64,000 bases of DNA from Pseudomonas parafulva (GCF_002021815.1 NZ_CP019952.1:2387001-2451000), one strand, 5' to 3'; numbered from the stretch's first letter, positions 1-9,192 are shown. Program-made: numbers and translations. The notes: generated by a model not told the origin, from the letters alone.

Positions 1-890
1 ACCATGGTCGTCAATATGCCGCGGTCTGCACGCGTCCAGTAGGGACAAGGCCGCACGCGTATCTCCACCCCCGCCCAGCGAGCAGCCTCGGCATGCTCAC
101 GTGCAAGGGCTTCGAGAAAATCGCCCAGAGCAAATGTTTCATAGCGCGGCTGCACGCGCCCGTTATCCAGGGTGTACAGGTCCAGAATCGACCGAAACAG
201 CTGGGACACGTTCAGCAACGATCGGTCAATGCTGTCCACCAGCCTGCGTTCCTCCTCGCCCAGCCGCGCCTCGCGCAAACACGCCGTGAACAGACTGATA
301 GAGTGAATGGGTTGGCGCAGGTCGTGGCTCGCCTGGGCCAGAAAGCGGGACTTCTCGCGATTAGCTGCAGCGGCCTGCTCCGAAGCTCGGCGCGTGCGTT
401 CGAGCAGCAAGTGCGCATAGACGGGTATCACGGTACTGGTGGTCAGCAACATCAGCACCAGAAAAGGGTTGGCCTGCCAGTAAGGCGTCAGCCGGTACAC
501 CACTATCAGCGCGACCAGCGCCAGCCCGGTCGCAATGGCCAGGTATCGAGAGCCGAAACGCATGCCGTTGCCCAGGTTGACCCACACCATCACGGCATAC
601 AGCGGCAGCGCCGCTTCACCGCCGACCACCAAGCCGAAACAGGTGCCTGTGTAGTCGTGCACCATGCCCAGCACCCGGCGCCACGGATAATGCCCGGGCC
701 AGCGTGCGATAGCCTGGCGCAGAAGCACCGATACCAAGAGAAAGACAAAGATGTAGACAACCACCGGCACGTAGAGCGCGGCAGAGCGGTCCAGCAGAAA
801 TACCAGCATCGCCACATAGGCGAACGCGCAACTGCCAACAATCAGACGCAAGTTCGCTTGATCGAGCTCGTTATTTTTATCCATGACCAT
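1..890 (-). CDS. Membrane sensor histidine kinase, N-terminal part (cut by window edge)
   Basis: The minus frame is open from ATG 890 to the window edge, giving 296 visible residues. The first ~165 residues hold about six hydrophobic segments, so this is a multi-pass membrane sensor. A HisKA phosphoacceptor segment follows, with the motif SHDLRQP (His about residue 189). The HATPase domain and any receiver lie outside the window. ATG 890 is chosen because AGGA sits 8 nt upstream; ATG 884 is an alternative. The gene is divergent from the LuxR-type response regulator at 1006, 115 bp away, so the two probably form a two-component pair. The HDLRQP form of the H-box is common in hybrid kinases, so a C-terminal receiver is possible. 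The signal sensed is not evident. Confidence 0.85.
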   Translation of the reverse strand, partial: MVMDKNNELDQANLRLIVGSCAFAYVAMLVFLLDRSAALYVPVVVYIFVFLLVSVLLRQAIARWPGHYPWRRVLGMVHDYTGTCFGLVVGGEAALPLYAVMVWVNLGNGMRFGSRYLAIATGLALVALIVVYRLTPYWQANPFLVLMLLTTSTVIPVYAHLLLERTRRASEQAAAANREKSRFLAQASHDLRQPIHSISLFTACLREARLGEEERRLVDSIDRSLLNVSQLFRSILDLYTLDNGRVQPRYETFALGDFLEALAREHAEAARWAGVEIRVRPCPYWTRADRGILTTM

Positions 891-1005
891 GGCCGAAATC
901 CTTATCATCAGGCGCCTTTGCTCCCATCACGGGGCAGCGCGTACGTGCCAGGGCTGCTACGTTAACATGGCCTGATCGACCTGCGGCCAAAGGGAGTTGC
1001 CAAGT

Positions 1006-1620
1006 GTGACCAGTCGAATAATCGTGGCGGACGACCATCCGCTGTTCAGGGAAGCCATGGTACGTACCGTCTGCCGTGTGCTGCCAAGCGCCTGCGTGGC
1101 CGAGGCCGGTAGCCTGGATGAGGTATTGCAGATTGCCAGCGTTGGCGAGGCTCTCGATACCCTGATCCTAGACCTGCGTTTTCCGGGCCTGGATTCCGTC
1201 AGCCGCCTTGCCCAGCTGAAACGCCAACTGTCGCGTACGACCTTGATCGTCGTTTCGATGGTGGACGATCCGGTCATCATCGACCAGGTCATGGCCTGCG
1301 GCGTGGATGGTTTCATCGGCAAAAGCCTGAGCGCCGAGCAAATGGGCGCCGCTATCCTTGCCGTTCGAGCAGGGGAAGTGTTGGTGCGTTACCTGCCTTC
1401 CGGCCTGCTGCCGATCGCCAATGCCGACGCGGGTACCGAGCACCTGACTCAACGCCAACAGGATGTGTTGCGTTTGATCGCACAGGGCAAGACCAACAAG
1501 GAGATAGCCAAAGCCCTGGACATCTCGCCCTTCACGGTGCGCATCCACGTTTCGTCACTGCTCAAGGCACTCAATGTCAGCTCGCGGACCGCTGCTGCCG
1601 TCAAGTACTCGGCCGGATAG
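1006..1620 (+). CDS. LuxR/NarL-type response regulator
   Basis: The 204-residue protein has an N-terminal receiver with the acidic pair ADD near residue 9 and a phosphoacceptor Asp at about 56 (LILDLRFPG). A LuxR-type helix-turn-helix occupies residues ~141-200 (LTQRQQDVLRLIAQGKTNKE). It should bind DNA after phosphorylation by a partner kinase. GTG 1006 is preferred because AGGGAG at 991-996 lies 9 nt upstream; the in-frame TTG at 997 directly abuts that Shine-Dalgarno and is less likely. The gene is divergent from the membrane histidine kinase, its probable partner. Targets are unknown. Confidence 0.88.
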   Translation: MTSRIIVADDHPLFREAMVRTVCRVLPSACVAEAGSLDEVLQIASVGEALDTLILDLRFPGLDSVSRLAQLKRQLSRTTLIVVSMVDDPVIIDQVMACGVDGFIGKSLSAEQMGAAILAVRAGEVLVRYLPSGLLPIANADAGTEHLTQRQQDVLRLIAQGKTNKEIAKALDISPFTVRIHVSSLLKALNVSSRTAAAVKYSAG

Positions 1621-1726
1621 CACCGTTGGTCAGACCCGCGCCTGCGCAGAGGGACTTCTACCCCTGCAGTGGCGCTCTGAAAAAGTGAGGGGTCTGGCAA
1701 TGGCTGTTCCTCTCACTCCTGTGTTG

Positions 1727-1752
1727 GCCCGCCTTCGGGGCGGGCCTTTTTT
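1727..1752 (+). terminator. Rho-independent terminator with UUCG tetraloop
   Basis: A perfect 8-bp stem (GGCCCGCC / GGCGGGCC) closes a TTCG loop and is followed by six T residues at 1747-1752. It lies 107 nt after the response regulator stop and just upstream of the small gene at 1776. The 1621-1726 trailer contains no recognisable gene. Confidence 0.9.
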
Positions 1753-1775
1753 CCAAACCAACGGAGGCGCATGCA

Positions 1776-1946
1776 GTGATCCAGAAACTTATGATGGGTG
1801 GCGGCAATGTCCAGGATGACTGGCCCGAGCTTGAACAAGAGCAGCGCAATGACAGAGTCGACGACCCCGACACTGACCCGGGCCTGACCGATGACGATCA
1901 AAATCGTCCAGGCGTGCCTGCCAGCGACCCTGAGGCAGGTGTGTAA
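1776..1946 (+). CDS. Small acidic hypothetical protein (56 aa)
   Basis: A 56-codon frame begins at GTG 1776 with GGAGG at 1763-1767, 8 nt upstream. It ends at TAA 1944-1946. The protein is rich in Asp, Glu, Gln and Asn (for example DDPDTDPGLTDDDQ) and lacks any hydrophobic segment, so it is a soluble, probably disordered, acidic peptide. Its style matches other small acidic proteins in this window, such as the one at 30823-30993, and they are likely stress-associated; that link is inference. The family is not recognised. The good Shine-Dalgarno and the coding-like composition support reality, but no function can be assigned. Confidence 0.6.
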   Translation: MIQKLMMGGGNVQDDWPELEQEQRNDRVDDPDTDPGLTDDDQNRPGVPASDPEAGV

Positions 1947-1971
1947 TCGGGTGATGGAAGAAGTTGCGCAA

Positions 1972-2241
1972 TCAGGCGGTGGTGGCAGGGTCTTCCAGAG
2001 ACTGTCCGGGCTTACTGCCTGATAGGCGCCAAGTCACATCCGTGACGCCGTAGCGCTCAGCCATGGGCCGGCTGACCTTGCGGATCTTCTCGCGCCCGAA
2101 CTTGGGGATGATGCCGATGCCGGCATCACAGCTCGCCCAATGCCAAGCCTCGGCATTATCCAGACGGTCCAGACGAATGATGAAGGTGCGAGGCTCGCCA
2201 TGGAGCCGGTAATCGATGATGTACAACTGGGGACTAGGCAT
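1972..2241 (-). CDS. DUF6555-family small protein
   Basis: This 89-residue protein begins MPSPQLYIIDYRLHGEPRTF and contains alternating hydrophobic and charged residues typical of a small alpha/beta fold. The sequence resembles the Pseudomonas-restricted DUF6555 family, for which I know of no biochemical role. It has no signal peptide or membrane segment. It is convergent with the acidic small gene at 1776 and lies upstream of nothing obvious in its own direction. The family name is from memory of the sequence style. Confidence 0.72.
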   Translation of the reverse strand: MPSPQLYIIDYRLHGEPRTFIIRLDRLDNAEAWHWASCDAGIGIIPKFGREKIRKVSRPMAERYGVTDVTWRLSGSKPGQSLEDPATTA

Positions 2242-2371
2242 CGCTACACCCTCCTCTTTTGCGTGGATGACCCTGCGATGGAGTGCAGCGCGGCGCTAAA
2301 GATTCAATCGGATATGCATCGTTGGCCCCGATGGGTGCCCAGCACGGTTTCGGCGGGCACCCAGGACGAGG

Positions 2372-2599
2372 TCAGCCGCGCGCTTCGCTCGTTAGATCGC
2401 GCCCGCCGCCGTGGCTGTTCTGACCGCCCTTGCGTCCAGCCTGCGAGGCGCGCTCGCGGTCATTGGCGAAGTTCCCACCTGAAACTAGGCCCCCTTTCTG
2501 CCCAGCGCGGGAAGCCTTTTCGCGGTCGTTGGCGAAGTTGCCTGGATTGGTTTCCTTAGTGCCGCCACGTTGACCGGTCGATTTTTGATCACGAGCCAT
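2372..2599 (-). CDS. KGG-repeat general stress protein
   Basis: ATG 2599 is preferred over upstream in-frame codons because GGAGAAACGA precedes it. The 75-residue hydrophilic protein carries two copies of a repeat of the form GNFANDREKAS-AG-KGG, starting near residues 20 and 40. This is the KGG motif of the YciG/Con-10 family of small stress proteins; homologues accumulate in stationary phase or stress and are thought to be disordered. A paralogue with one full repeat lies at 23032-23205. The C-terminus is Gly/Arg/Ser rich. Molecular function is unknown. Confidence 0.85.
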   Translation of the reverse strand: MARDQKSTGQRGGTKETNPGNFANDREKASRAGQKGGLVSGGNFANDRERASQAGRKGGQNSHGGGRDLTSEARG

Positions 2600-2794
2600 T
2601 TCGTTTCTCCTTGCGGTTCTGGAAATGTGCACGACACGAGGCCATGCCCTTCATCCGAACCGCTGCGATAACAGGCTATTCAGTCGCATGGCGTGGATTG
2701 CAGACCGGTGGCGCGAAAAGATTCTCTGTCCGAACACTTGCGGACCAGTCATTAGCGTCGCATCAACGCACTCGCGAATATCCGTGCGCGTTGC

Positions 2795-2801
2795 CTATAA
2801 T
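2795..2801 (+). promoter_or_regulatory. Candidate extended -10 (CTATAAT) upstream of the CheB-CheR fusion
   Basis: CTATAAT occurs about 64 nt before ATG 2865. No good -35 hexamer lies 16-18 nt upstream, while the C preceding TATAAT fits the RpoS-type -10. Assignment to RpoS is inference. The 2600-2864 interval otherwise contains nothing recognisable. Confidence 0.45.
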
Positions 2802-2864
2802 GGCGCTCCTCATGCCCCGCGACGTGTCGATGGGCTGTCTGTAAGGTCTGTACAGGGCACCGCC

Positions 2865-5800
2865 ATGAAGTCGACCGTTAACCAGCCCGCCGCGCCGCAT
2901 CCCTCGAACCTGAGCCCTAGCCATCTCAATTTCCCTGTGGTGGGTATTGGTGCCTCAGCGGGGGGCATCGAAGCCATCTGTACCCTGTTCAGGCAGATGC
3001 CCGCCGACTCAGGCATGGCGTTTGTCATTGTGCTGCACCTGTCTCCAGACCATCAGAGTGTCGCTGATCGGATCATTCAGGAGACAACCAGCATGCCGGT
3101 GAGCCAGGTAACGGAACCGGTGCCGATCGAACGCAACCATGTGTACGTCATCTCTCCTGCCAATCGGCTATCGACCAATGATGGTTACCTGCGGGTAGCG
3201 CCGGCCAACAGGCGGCGCGGTGACCATGTGGCCATCGACCTGTTCTTCCGCGACCTGGCCGACGTGCATAAGGATCATGCCTTTTGCGTGGTCCTTTCCG
3301 GTACGGGCGCGGACGGCGCCGTAGGCCTGGCACGTGTCAAGGAACAAGGCGGCCTCACCCTGGTACAGAGCCCGGATGATGCTCAGTTTGACAGCATGCC
3401 TCGGGCGGCCATCGAGACGGGTCTGGTCGACGTGGTGCTCCCGGCGGCAGAGCTTGCCCAAAAGCTGATGGAGCTGTGGCACAACGCGCGACAGGTCAAT
3501 CTGCCACGTATCGAAGACGATAGCCTACCGCCGGCGCTGGGTACCCGAGCCGGCGACCCTCAGGCGTGCAAACCTGTGCTGGAAGACATCTTGCTGCAAT
3601 TGCGCAGCGCCACTGGTCATGATTTCCACCATTACAAGCGCGCCACTGTGCTGCGGCGTATCGAGCGACGTCTGCATGTCACGGGACAGGCCGATCTTCG
3701 AGCCTACCTGCACTACCTTAAGACCCATGAGGAAGAGTCGGCAGCGTTGCTGGCGGACATGCTGATCGGGGTTACTAATTTTTTCCGCGACCGCGAGGCG
3801 TTCGAGGCGCTTGAGCGTATCGTCATGCCCCAGCTGGCAAATGAGCCGGACCAAGGCGATAACCCAGCCGAAATTCGCATCTGGTCCGCGGGCTGTTCGA
3901 CGGGAGAGGAGTCTTACAGCCTAGCCATGCTGACGTGCGAGCAGTTGGCCTTGGACCAGCGCGCCAACAAGGTGCAGGTGTTTGCCACAGACCTCGACGA
4001 GCGTGCCATTGGCCATGCCCGCACCGGCCTTTATCCAGAGTCCATCATCACCGATGTGCCACCCTCGCGTCTGCGCCAGTTTTTCGCCAAAGAAGACCAG
4101 CACTATCGCGTGCGTAAGGAAATACGAGAGAAAGTGCTGTTCGCACGGCATAACCTGCTGTCCGATCCGCCTTTCTCGCAATTGGGCTTGATCGTCTGTC
4201 GCAATCTGCTGATCTACCTGGACCGTGAAATCCAGCGGGATATCCTGCGCATGTTCCATTTCGCCCTGCGCCCGGGTGGCTACCTGTTTCTGGGCTCTTC
4301 CGAATCGGCTGAACTGGCTGGCGATCTGTTCGCGGTGGTGGACAAGCGTAATCGCATCTACCGGGCACGCGAGGTCGCCCATGCCGACACGCGTCCGGGG
4401 CGTCAGTTGCAAGGGACTGATCTGGGCGCTCTGAAGCAACCGGCCACCGCCAAAAGCAGAGCCCAGCGCAAGCCCTCTTACGCTGAGGTGCACCATCGTG
4501 CACTGGCCCGCCGAACCCCGCCGAGTCTGATCATCGACGGTGAGGGTACCCTCCTTCATCTGAGCGAAGGTGTCGGGCGCTACATGCAATTGGGCAGCGG
4601 TGAATTGAGCCGCAACGTGCTCAACCTGGTATTGCCCAGCTTGCGACTGGCGCTTCGCAGCACCTTGTTCCAGGCGCGCCAGGGCACCCATGCGGTCACC
4701 TCTCGCCCTGTGGACATGGGCGAGGAGGGTCAGCGCTGCCAGATCGAAATTACCGTGCAACCGCATAAGGATGAGCAAACGGCCGGCGAATACCTGCTGG
4801 TGGTGTTCGAAGAGCGTGCGCCCGATCTGTCATTGCCGTTAGTCGATGCTATTCGCCAGACCGACAGCATGGTGCTGAACAACCTGGAGCGAGAGTTGCA
4901 GCGCATGCGCGTGCAATTGCAGGAGACCATTGAGCAGTCGGAGCTATCCAGCGAAGAACTCACGGCCTCCAACGAAGAGATGCAGACAATCAACGAAGAG
5001 CTTCGCTCGGCCAGCGAAGAACTGGAAACCAGCAAGGAAGAGCTGCAGTCGATCAACGAAGAACTGTTGACCGTCAATTACGAGCTCAAGAGCAAGGTTG
5101 AGGAGACCGACAAGGTCAATGACTACCTGCGCAACTTGATCGCCAGCACCGACATCGCCGCCGTGTTCGTCGACCGCAACCTGCACATTCGCTGGTTCAC
5201 CCCACGTGCGACCGACCTGTTCAACATGCTGCCGGTGGATACAGGGCGCTCCCTGCTGGACATCACTCATCGCCTGGATTACCCCGCCCTGGCCGATGAT
5301 GCGCGCGCCGTGGTCAATGGCGAGCACATCATCGAGCGGGAAATCGGAGGCCAGGCCTACCACTGGTACCTGGCCCGGTTGCTGCCCTACCGTTCAAGCG
5401 AACAGAAGATCGACGGGGCCGTGCTCACCTTCATTGACATCAGCAAGAGTCGCGCGGCCGAGGAGCGGGTGCGACTTGGCGAAGAGCGCATGCGAGTGGT
5501 CGCTGAAAGTACCCACGACTTCGCCATCATCCTGTTAGATGAACAGGGCCTGATCACTGACTGGAATACAGGTGCTGCATTGATCTTCGGCCATGAAAAG
5601 GCCGATGTCGTGGGCCGGCATTACCAGCTCATCTTCACCCAGGACGACCGCCAGCACGGCATCCCCGAGCAGGAATTACAGACAGCGCGCGCCAACGGCC
5701 GTAGCCAGGATGAGCGCTGGCACCTGCGCAAGGACGGGAGCCGCTTCTATGCCAGTGGTGAAATCTCGCGCTTGAAGGGCAACTCATTGCGTGGCTTCGT

Positions 5801-7004
5801 CAAGATTGCTCGGGACCTGACCGGGCACAAGCGCCTGCACGATGAGCAGAGCAAGCAACTGGCCGAGTCGCAAAGCAGCAGCCACATGAAGGATGAGTTC
5901 TTCGCCATCATGTCCCACGAACTCAAACACCCCCTTAACCTGATACAGCTCAACGCCGAGATCCTGCGTCGTCTGCCCTCGATCGCCCACGTCGCCGCTG
6001 CGAGCAAGGCGGTGGGCATCATTCGCGAAGCCGTGACCAGCCAGGCGCGCATCATCGATGACCTGCTGGACGTGGCCCGTATCCGTACCGGCAAGCTCAA
6101 GCTCAAGACCGAAGCGGTGGACGTGGTTGCCATCATCGAGGGTATCCACGCGGTGGTCATCAGCGAGCAGCCTGACTCGGCGGTTGTGCTGGAACTGCCT
6201 GCAGACGGCTTGCCACTGTTCATCGACGGGGATAGCACACGCCTGGAGCAAGTGATCTGGAACCTGCTCAACAACGCCCTGAAGTTCAGCCCACCCGGCG
6301 GCACTATCCGGTTGTCCCTGAGCCATGACGACACGCAGGTTTCGCTCAGCGTGATCGACCAAGGCATTGGCCTTGAGGCAGATAGCCTGGAACACATTTT
6401 CGACCTGTTCAGCCAGGCGGCTTCGCCGCTCGGGCATGCGGCGCGAGAGGGCCTGGGCATTGGGCTATCGCTGGTCCGTCAGTTGGTGGAGGCCCACGGC
6501 GGAAGCGTATGCGCGTACTCCGCCGGTCTTGGTCAGGGCTGTACGTTCACCGTCACCCTGCCCTTGTCCAAAAGCGGTAAAGGCGAGCGACTGGCCTGCC
6601 AGCAAACTGAACGCATGGGCCGGCTCGATGGCTTGCATGTACTGCTGGTGGATGACTCACCCGAGGTGCTCGACGTCATGCAACAGCTCCTGGAAATGGA
6701 GTGTGCGCAGGTGAGCGCGTTCGCTGACCCCCGCCAGGCGCTCGAAGCAGCACGGCAAACGGGCTATGACGTCATTCTGTCGGACATCGGCATGCCAGTC
6801 ATGGATGGCCATGCCCTGATAAAGGCTTTGCGAGAGATCAAGCACCTGCAGCATACCCCGGCCATTGCCCTTACCGGCTATGGGGCAAGCGCTGATCAGC
6901 ATCGGTCGAAGCAGTCTGGCTTTGATCGTCATCTGAACAAGCCTGTCGGCTACGACGAGTTGGTAGAGGCCATCGAGAGCCTCCACGGTTCGGTACCCTA
7001 CTGA
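2865..7004 (+). CDS. CheB-CheR-PAS-histidine kinase-receiver fusion protein
   Basis: This 1379-residue protein joins, in order, a CheB methylesterase domain, a CheR methyltransferase domain, a PAS-like region, a long coiled coil, PAS domains, a histidine kinase and a receiver. The CheB triad candidates are Ser31 in GASAGG, His58 in LHLSPDH and Asp ~150 in GTGADG. CheR shows the SAM-binding SAGCSTGEE segment and CRNLLIY. The coiled coil at ~665-755 repeats SNEE/INEEL units. HisKA carries SHELKHP (His ~1016), HATPase carries DQGIGLE and GLGIGLSLV, and the receiver phosphoacceptor is in SDIGMP (~1306). It has no membrane segments. ATG 2865 is the most likely start; the frame extends further upstream without a convincing start. 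The family is widespread in soil bacteria, but substrates are unknown and no chemoreceptor is nearby. Confidence 0.92.
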   Translation: MKSTVNQPAAPHPSNLSPSHLNFPVVGIGASAGGIEAICTLFRQMPADSGMAFVIVLHLSPDHQSVADRIIQETTSMPVSQVTEPVPIERNHVYVISPANRLSTNDGYLRVAPANRRRGDHVAIDLFFRDLADVHKDHAFCVVLSGTGADGAVGLARVKEQGGLTLVQSPDDAQFDSMPRAAIETGLVDVVLPAAELAQKLMELWHNARQVNLPRIEDDSLPPALGTRAGDPQACKPVLEDILLQLRSATGHDFHHYKRATVLRRIERRLHVTGQADLRAYLHYLKTHEEESAALLADMLIGVTNFFRDREAFEALERIVMPQLANEPDQGDNPAEIRIWSAGCSTGEESYSLAMLTCEQLALDQRANKVQVFATDLDERAIGHARTGLYPESIITDVPPSRLRQFFAKEDQHYRVRKEIREKVLFARHNLLSDPPFSQLGLIVCRNLLIYLDREIQRDILRMFHFALRPGGYLFLGSSESAELAGDLFAVVDKRNRIYRAREVAHADTRPGRQLQGTDLGALKQPATAKSRAQRKPSYAEVHHRALARRTPPSLIIDGEGTLLHLSEGVGRYMQLGSGELSRNVLNLVLPSLRLALRSTLFQARQGTHAVTSRPVDMGEEGQRCQIEITVQPHKDEQTAGEYLLVVFEERAPDLSLPLVDAIRQTDSMVLNNLERELQRMRVQLQETIEQSELSSEELTASNEEMQTINEELRSASEELETSKEELQSINEELLTVNYELKSKVEETDKVNDYLRNLIASTDIAAVFVDRNLHIRWFTPRATDLFNMLPVDTGRSLLDITHRLDYPALADDARAVVNGEHIIEREIGGQAYHWYLARLLPYRSSEQKIDGAVLTFIDISKSRAAEERVRLGEERMRVVAESTHDFAIILLDEQGLITDWNTGAALIFGHEKADVVGRHYQLIFTQDDRQHGIPEQELQTARANGRSQDERWHLRKDGSRFYASGEISRLKGNSLRGFVKIARDLTGHKRLHDEQSKQLAESQSSSHMKDEFFAIMSHELKHPLNLIQLNAEILRRLPSIAHVAAASKAVGIIREAVTSQARIIDDLLDVARIRTGKLKLKTEAVDVVAIIEGIHAVVISEQPDSAVVLELPADGLPLFIDGDSTRLEQVIWNLLNNALKFSPPGGTIRLSLSHDDTQVSLSVIDQGIGLEADSLEHIFDLFSQAASPLGHAAREGLGIGLSLVRQLVEAHGGSVCAYSAGLGQGCTFTVTLPLSKSGKGERLACQQTERMGRLDGLHVLLVDDSPEVLDVMQQLLEMECAQVSAFADPRQALEAARQTGYDVILSDIGMPVMDGHALIKALREIKHLQHTPAIALTGYGASADQHRSKQSGFDRHLNKPVGYDELVEAIESLHGSVPY

Positions 7005-7094
7005 CCGTTCGTCGGTCAATTGTTACAGTTTTATGACTTTTGCACGGTGCTCGGCGACTAACTCCTCATAGGAATGTGATTCGCCGGAGTACCC

Positions 7095-7493
7095 ATGAAA
7101 TCCGCCAAGCCCCGCGCAACCATCATCTGTCGGCATGGCAAACACGCTCATAAATGGCTGTGGGTTCGCAAGCCAAATGCCCCTTGGACGCTGCCAGGAG
7201 GCAAGGTAGAACCTGGTGAGACGCCGCTTGAGGCAGCCCAGCGCGAACTGCTGGAAGAGACAGGCCTGCAGGCCCACAATTTCACGCTGCTGATGCGCCA
7301 CGAAACGCCACAACGCATGCATTATGTCTTCGAGGCCGAGTTCGACGAAGCACCGCAGCCCTGCGCCTTGCATGAGATCGCTGACTACCAGTTCGCCCAT
7401 TTCGAGCACGTCGGCACGCTCAAGCAAGACATCAAGAAATTGATTCGCTCTTTGCTCGAGTGCGACGCAGCTACCGCAGCGTCTGTGCGCTAA
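7095..7493 (+). CDS. NUDIX hydrolase
   Basis: The 132-residue protein is a single NUDIX domain. Residues ~36-58 match the Nudix box exactly in spacing: GGKVEPGE, seven residues, then RELLEETGL, which supplies the Mg-binding glutamates. The family hydrolyses nucleoside diphosphates linked to another moiety (damaged nucleotides, NADH, ADP-sugars, RNA caps); the substrate cannot be read from this sequence. CCGGAG lies five nt before ATG 7095. It is transcribed alone, 90 bp downstream of the CheB-CheR fusion, in a stress-gene neighbourhood compatible with nucleotide-pool cleaning. Confidence 0.9.
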   Translation: MKSAKPRATIICRHGKHAHKWLWVRKPNAPWTLPGGKVEPGETPLEAAQRELLEETGLQAHNFTLLMRHETPQRMHYVFEAEFDEAPQPCALHEIADYQFAHFEHVGTLKQDIKKLIRSLLECDAATAASVR

Positions 7494-7536
7494 CGCCCAC
7501 TTTACTGGCTGCTAATTCAAAAACGGGCGTGCCGCT

Positions 7537-8088
7537 CTAAGCGTGCACGCTCCATTGGCAGTCGCCCGCCTCTATCGGCAAGTCGTCGACTGCATGAATC
7601 ATCCCGCTGTCCAGGGCTTCTTGTGGGCCAAGGATTCGCGGGGCCGCCATCAAGTAGCGCGGCACGTCAAGTGCCTGTGCTGCGCCCTCGGTGCGCTGCG
7701 CCACAATCTGCGCGTACAGGCGCAAATCATAATCCAGGCTCATGGCATATTCGGCCATGCGTGAGTGGTCGATGGAGCCGTGCAGCGTCCAGTGAAAGGG
7801 GTGGAAGAGGAACTTGCTGTGAGTGCATGCGGTGCGGTGCTCGCCGGCCAGGAACAGGATGTTGCCCATTGACTCGACCGTGCCCAGGTTGTGGGTGTGC
7901 ACACTGACCGGCAAGGTCCGCAAGTAGTTGTACAGGGTAAACCCGTAGCTGCACTCGCCGCCCATGGTGGCGACATTCAACTGCACCACCTCGGCCCCCT
8001 GGTTCACGGCCTTGGTGCAGGTGTTGATCAGATTGCCGCAGGTAGACGAGTTGATAGGGCCGGTGAAATGGATGATGTGTCTGGCCAT
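7537..8088 (-). CDS. Orphan ClpP/crotonase-fold serine peptidase-like protein
   Basis: The start ATG 8088 is preceded by GGAGG at 5 nt, giving 183 residues. The fold is ClpP-like: the N-terminal strand ends in FTGPINSST, the probable nucleophile Ser sits in ESMGNILF, and the following His is in FLFHPFH, which parallels the SMG and IHQP motifs of ClpP. An Asp further on could complete the triad. It lacks the typical ClpP N-terminal propeptide, and no Clp ATPase gene is adjacent. It is therefore an orphan ClpP paralogue rather than the housekeeping protease. Whether it oligomerises, is active, or partners ClpA/ClpX is unknown. Confidence 0.8.
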   Translation of the reverse strand: MARHIIHFTGPINSSTCGNLINTCTKAVNQGAEVVQLNVATMGGECSYGFTLYNYLRTLPVSVHTHNLGTVESMGNILFLAGEHRTACTHSKFLFHPFHWTLHGSIDHSRMAEYAMSLDYDLRLYAQIVAQRTEGAAQALDVPRYLMAAPRILGPQEALDSGMIHAVDDLPIEAGDCQWSVHA

Positions 8089-8274
8089 GTGCACCTCCAA
8101 GAAGTGTCGATACAGAGCGTTGGTCACCACCCTGCCTGTCTAAAAGTGGCATCAAGCCTGCCCGCAAAGTTCAATTCCAGCCCTGCTCGCCACCACTGAT
8201 CAACTGCGCCTGAACCCTCCTGCCGCTGCACTGGTCGCAATGATGAATGGAATGGAGATGCGATAGGAGGCAGC

Positions 8275-9192
8275 GTGAGCGAGGTACGCATTGGCATTTC
8301 AGGATGGCGATACGGTCCCTGGCGCAAGGACTTCTACCCCAAGGGGCTGCGCCAGGACGACGAGCTGGCCTTCGCGTCGAGGGCAGTCAATACCATCGAG
8401 ATCAACGGCTCGTTTTACAGCCTGCAAACGCCCGAACGCTATCAAGCCTGGCATGACGCCACACCCGATGACTTCGTGTTCGCGGTCAAGGCGCCGCGAT
8501 ACATCACCCACATCCGCAGACTTAAGGACATCGATACGCCATTGGCCAATTTCTTCGCCTCCGGGCCGCTCCTTCTCGGTAACAAGCTCGGCCCATTCTT
8601 ATGGCAGTTCCCTGCCAACATGCGTTTCGACGCTGAGCGATTCGATGCATTTCTGCGATCGCTGCCGCGTGACCGCGCCGCTGCCCGACGCAGCGCCAGT
8701 GGCTGCGAGCAACGCCTGCAAGGTAACGGCGGCACGCAGATAAGCGGCAATGCGCCGCTACGCCATGCGGTGGAAATTCGTCACGAAAGTTTCCTGTGCG
8801 AGCGCTTCGTGGAACTGCTGCGCCAGCACAACGTTGCCCTGGTGGTTGCCGACAGCGCGGGCAAGTGGCCTTACGTGGAGGACGTCACCGCAGATTTCAT
8901 GTACATGCGCCTGCATGGCGACGTCGAACTCTACAGCAGCGGTTATACCGTCAGCGCACTGCGCCGCTGGAAGAAACGGATCGAACAGTGGCGTGAGGGG
9001 AGTCAGGCCGACGATGCACACCTGATCGTACAGGGCCCTCCCCCCCGGCGCTCAACCCGGGATGTGTACTGCTATTTCGATAACGACCAGAAAGTCCACG
9101 CCCCTTACGACGCGCGCCGATTGCTGGAAAAGATGCACCTGGACCACGAGCTGATGACAGAGCCGGGCGCCGAGCCGGAGGTTGAACTGTGA
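8275..9192 (+). CDS. DUF72 (YecE-like) family protein
   Basis: The 305-residue protein begins at GTG 8275 behind AGGAGG. It opens with the family signature IGISGWRYGPW, and contains NTIEINGSFYS and AVEIRHESF, typical of the TIM-barrel-like DUF72 fold. No reaction is established for the family to my knowledge. Residues ~130-165 hold a Ser/Arg/Gln/Gly-rich stretch that looks like a species-specific insertion before the conserved RHAVEIRH strand. Its stop overlaps the GTG start of the EEP-nuclease gene by 4 bp, so translation is coupled and it leads the four-gene operon 8275-12126. Confidence 0.88.
   Translation: MSEVRIGISGWRYGPWRKDFYPKGLRQDDELAFASRAVNTIEINGSFYSLQTPERYQAWHDATPDDFVFAVKAPRYITHIRRLKDIDTPLANFFASGPLLLGNKLGPFLWQFPANMRFDAERFDAFLRSLPRDRAAARRSASGCEQRLQGNGGTQISGNAPLRHAVEIRHESFLCERFVELLRQHNVALVVADSAGKWPYVEDVTADFMYMRLHGDVELYSSGYTVSALRRWKKRIEQWREGSQADDAHLIVQGPPPRRSTRDVYCYFDNDQKVHAPYDARRLLEKMHLDHELMTEPGAEPEVEL

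Noticed and set aside
93..965. 290-residue plus-strand open frame
   Set aside because: It is antisense to the histidine kinase; its composition is Gln/His/Arg rich, as expected of a shadow frame.
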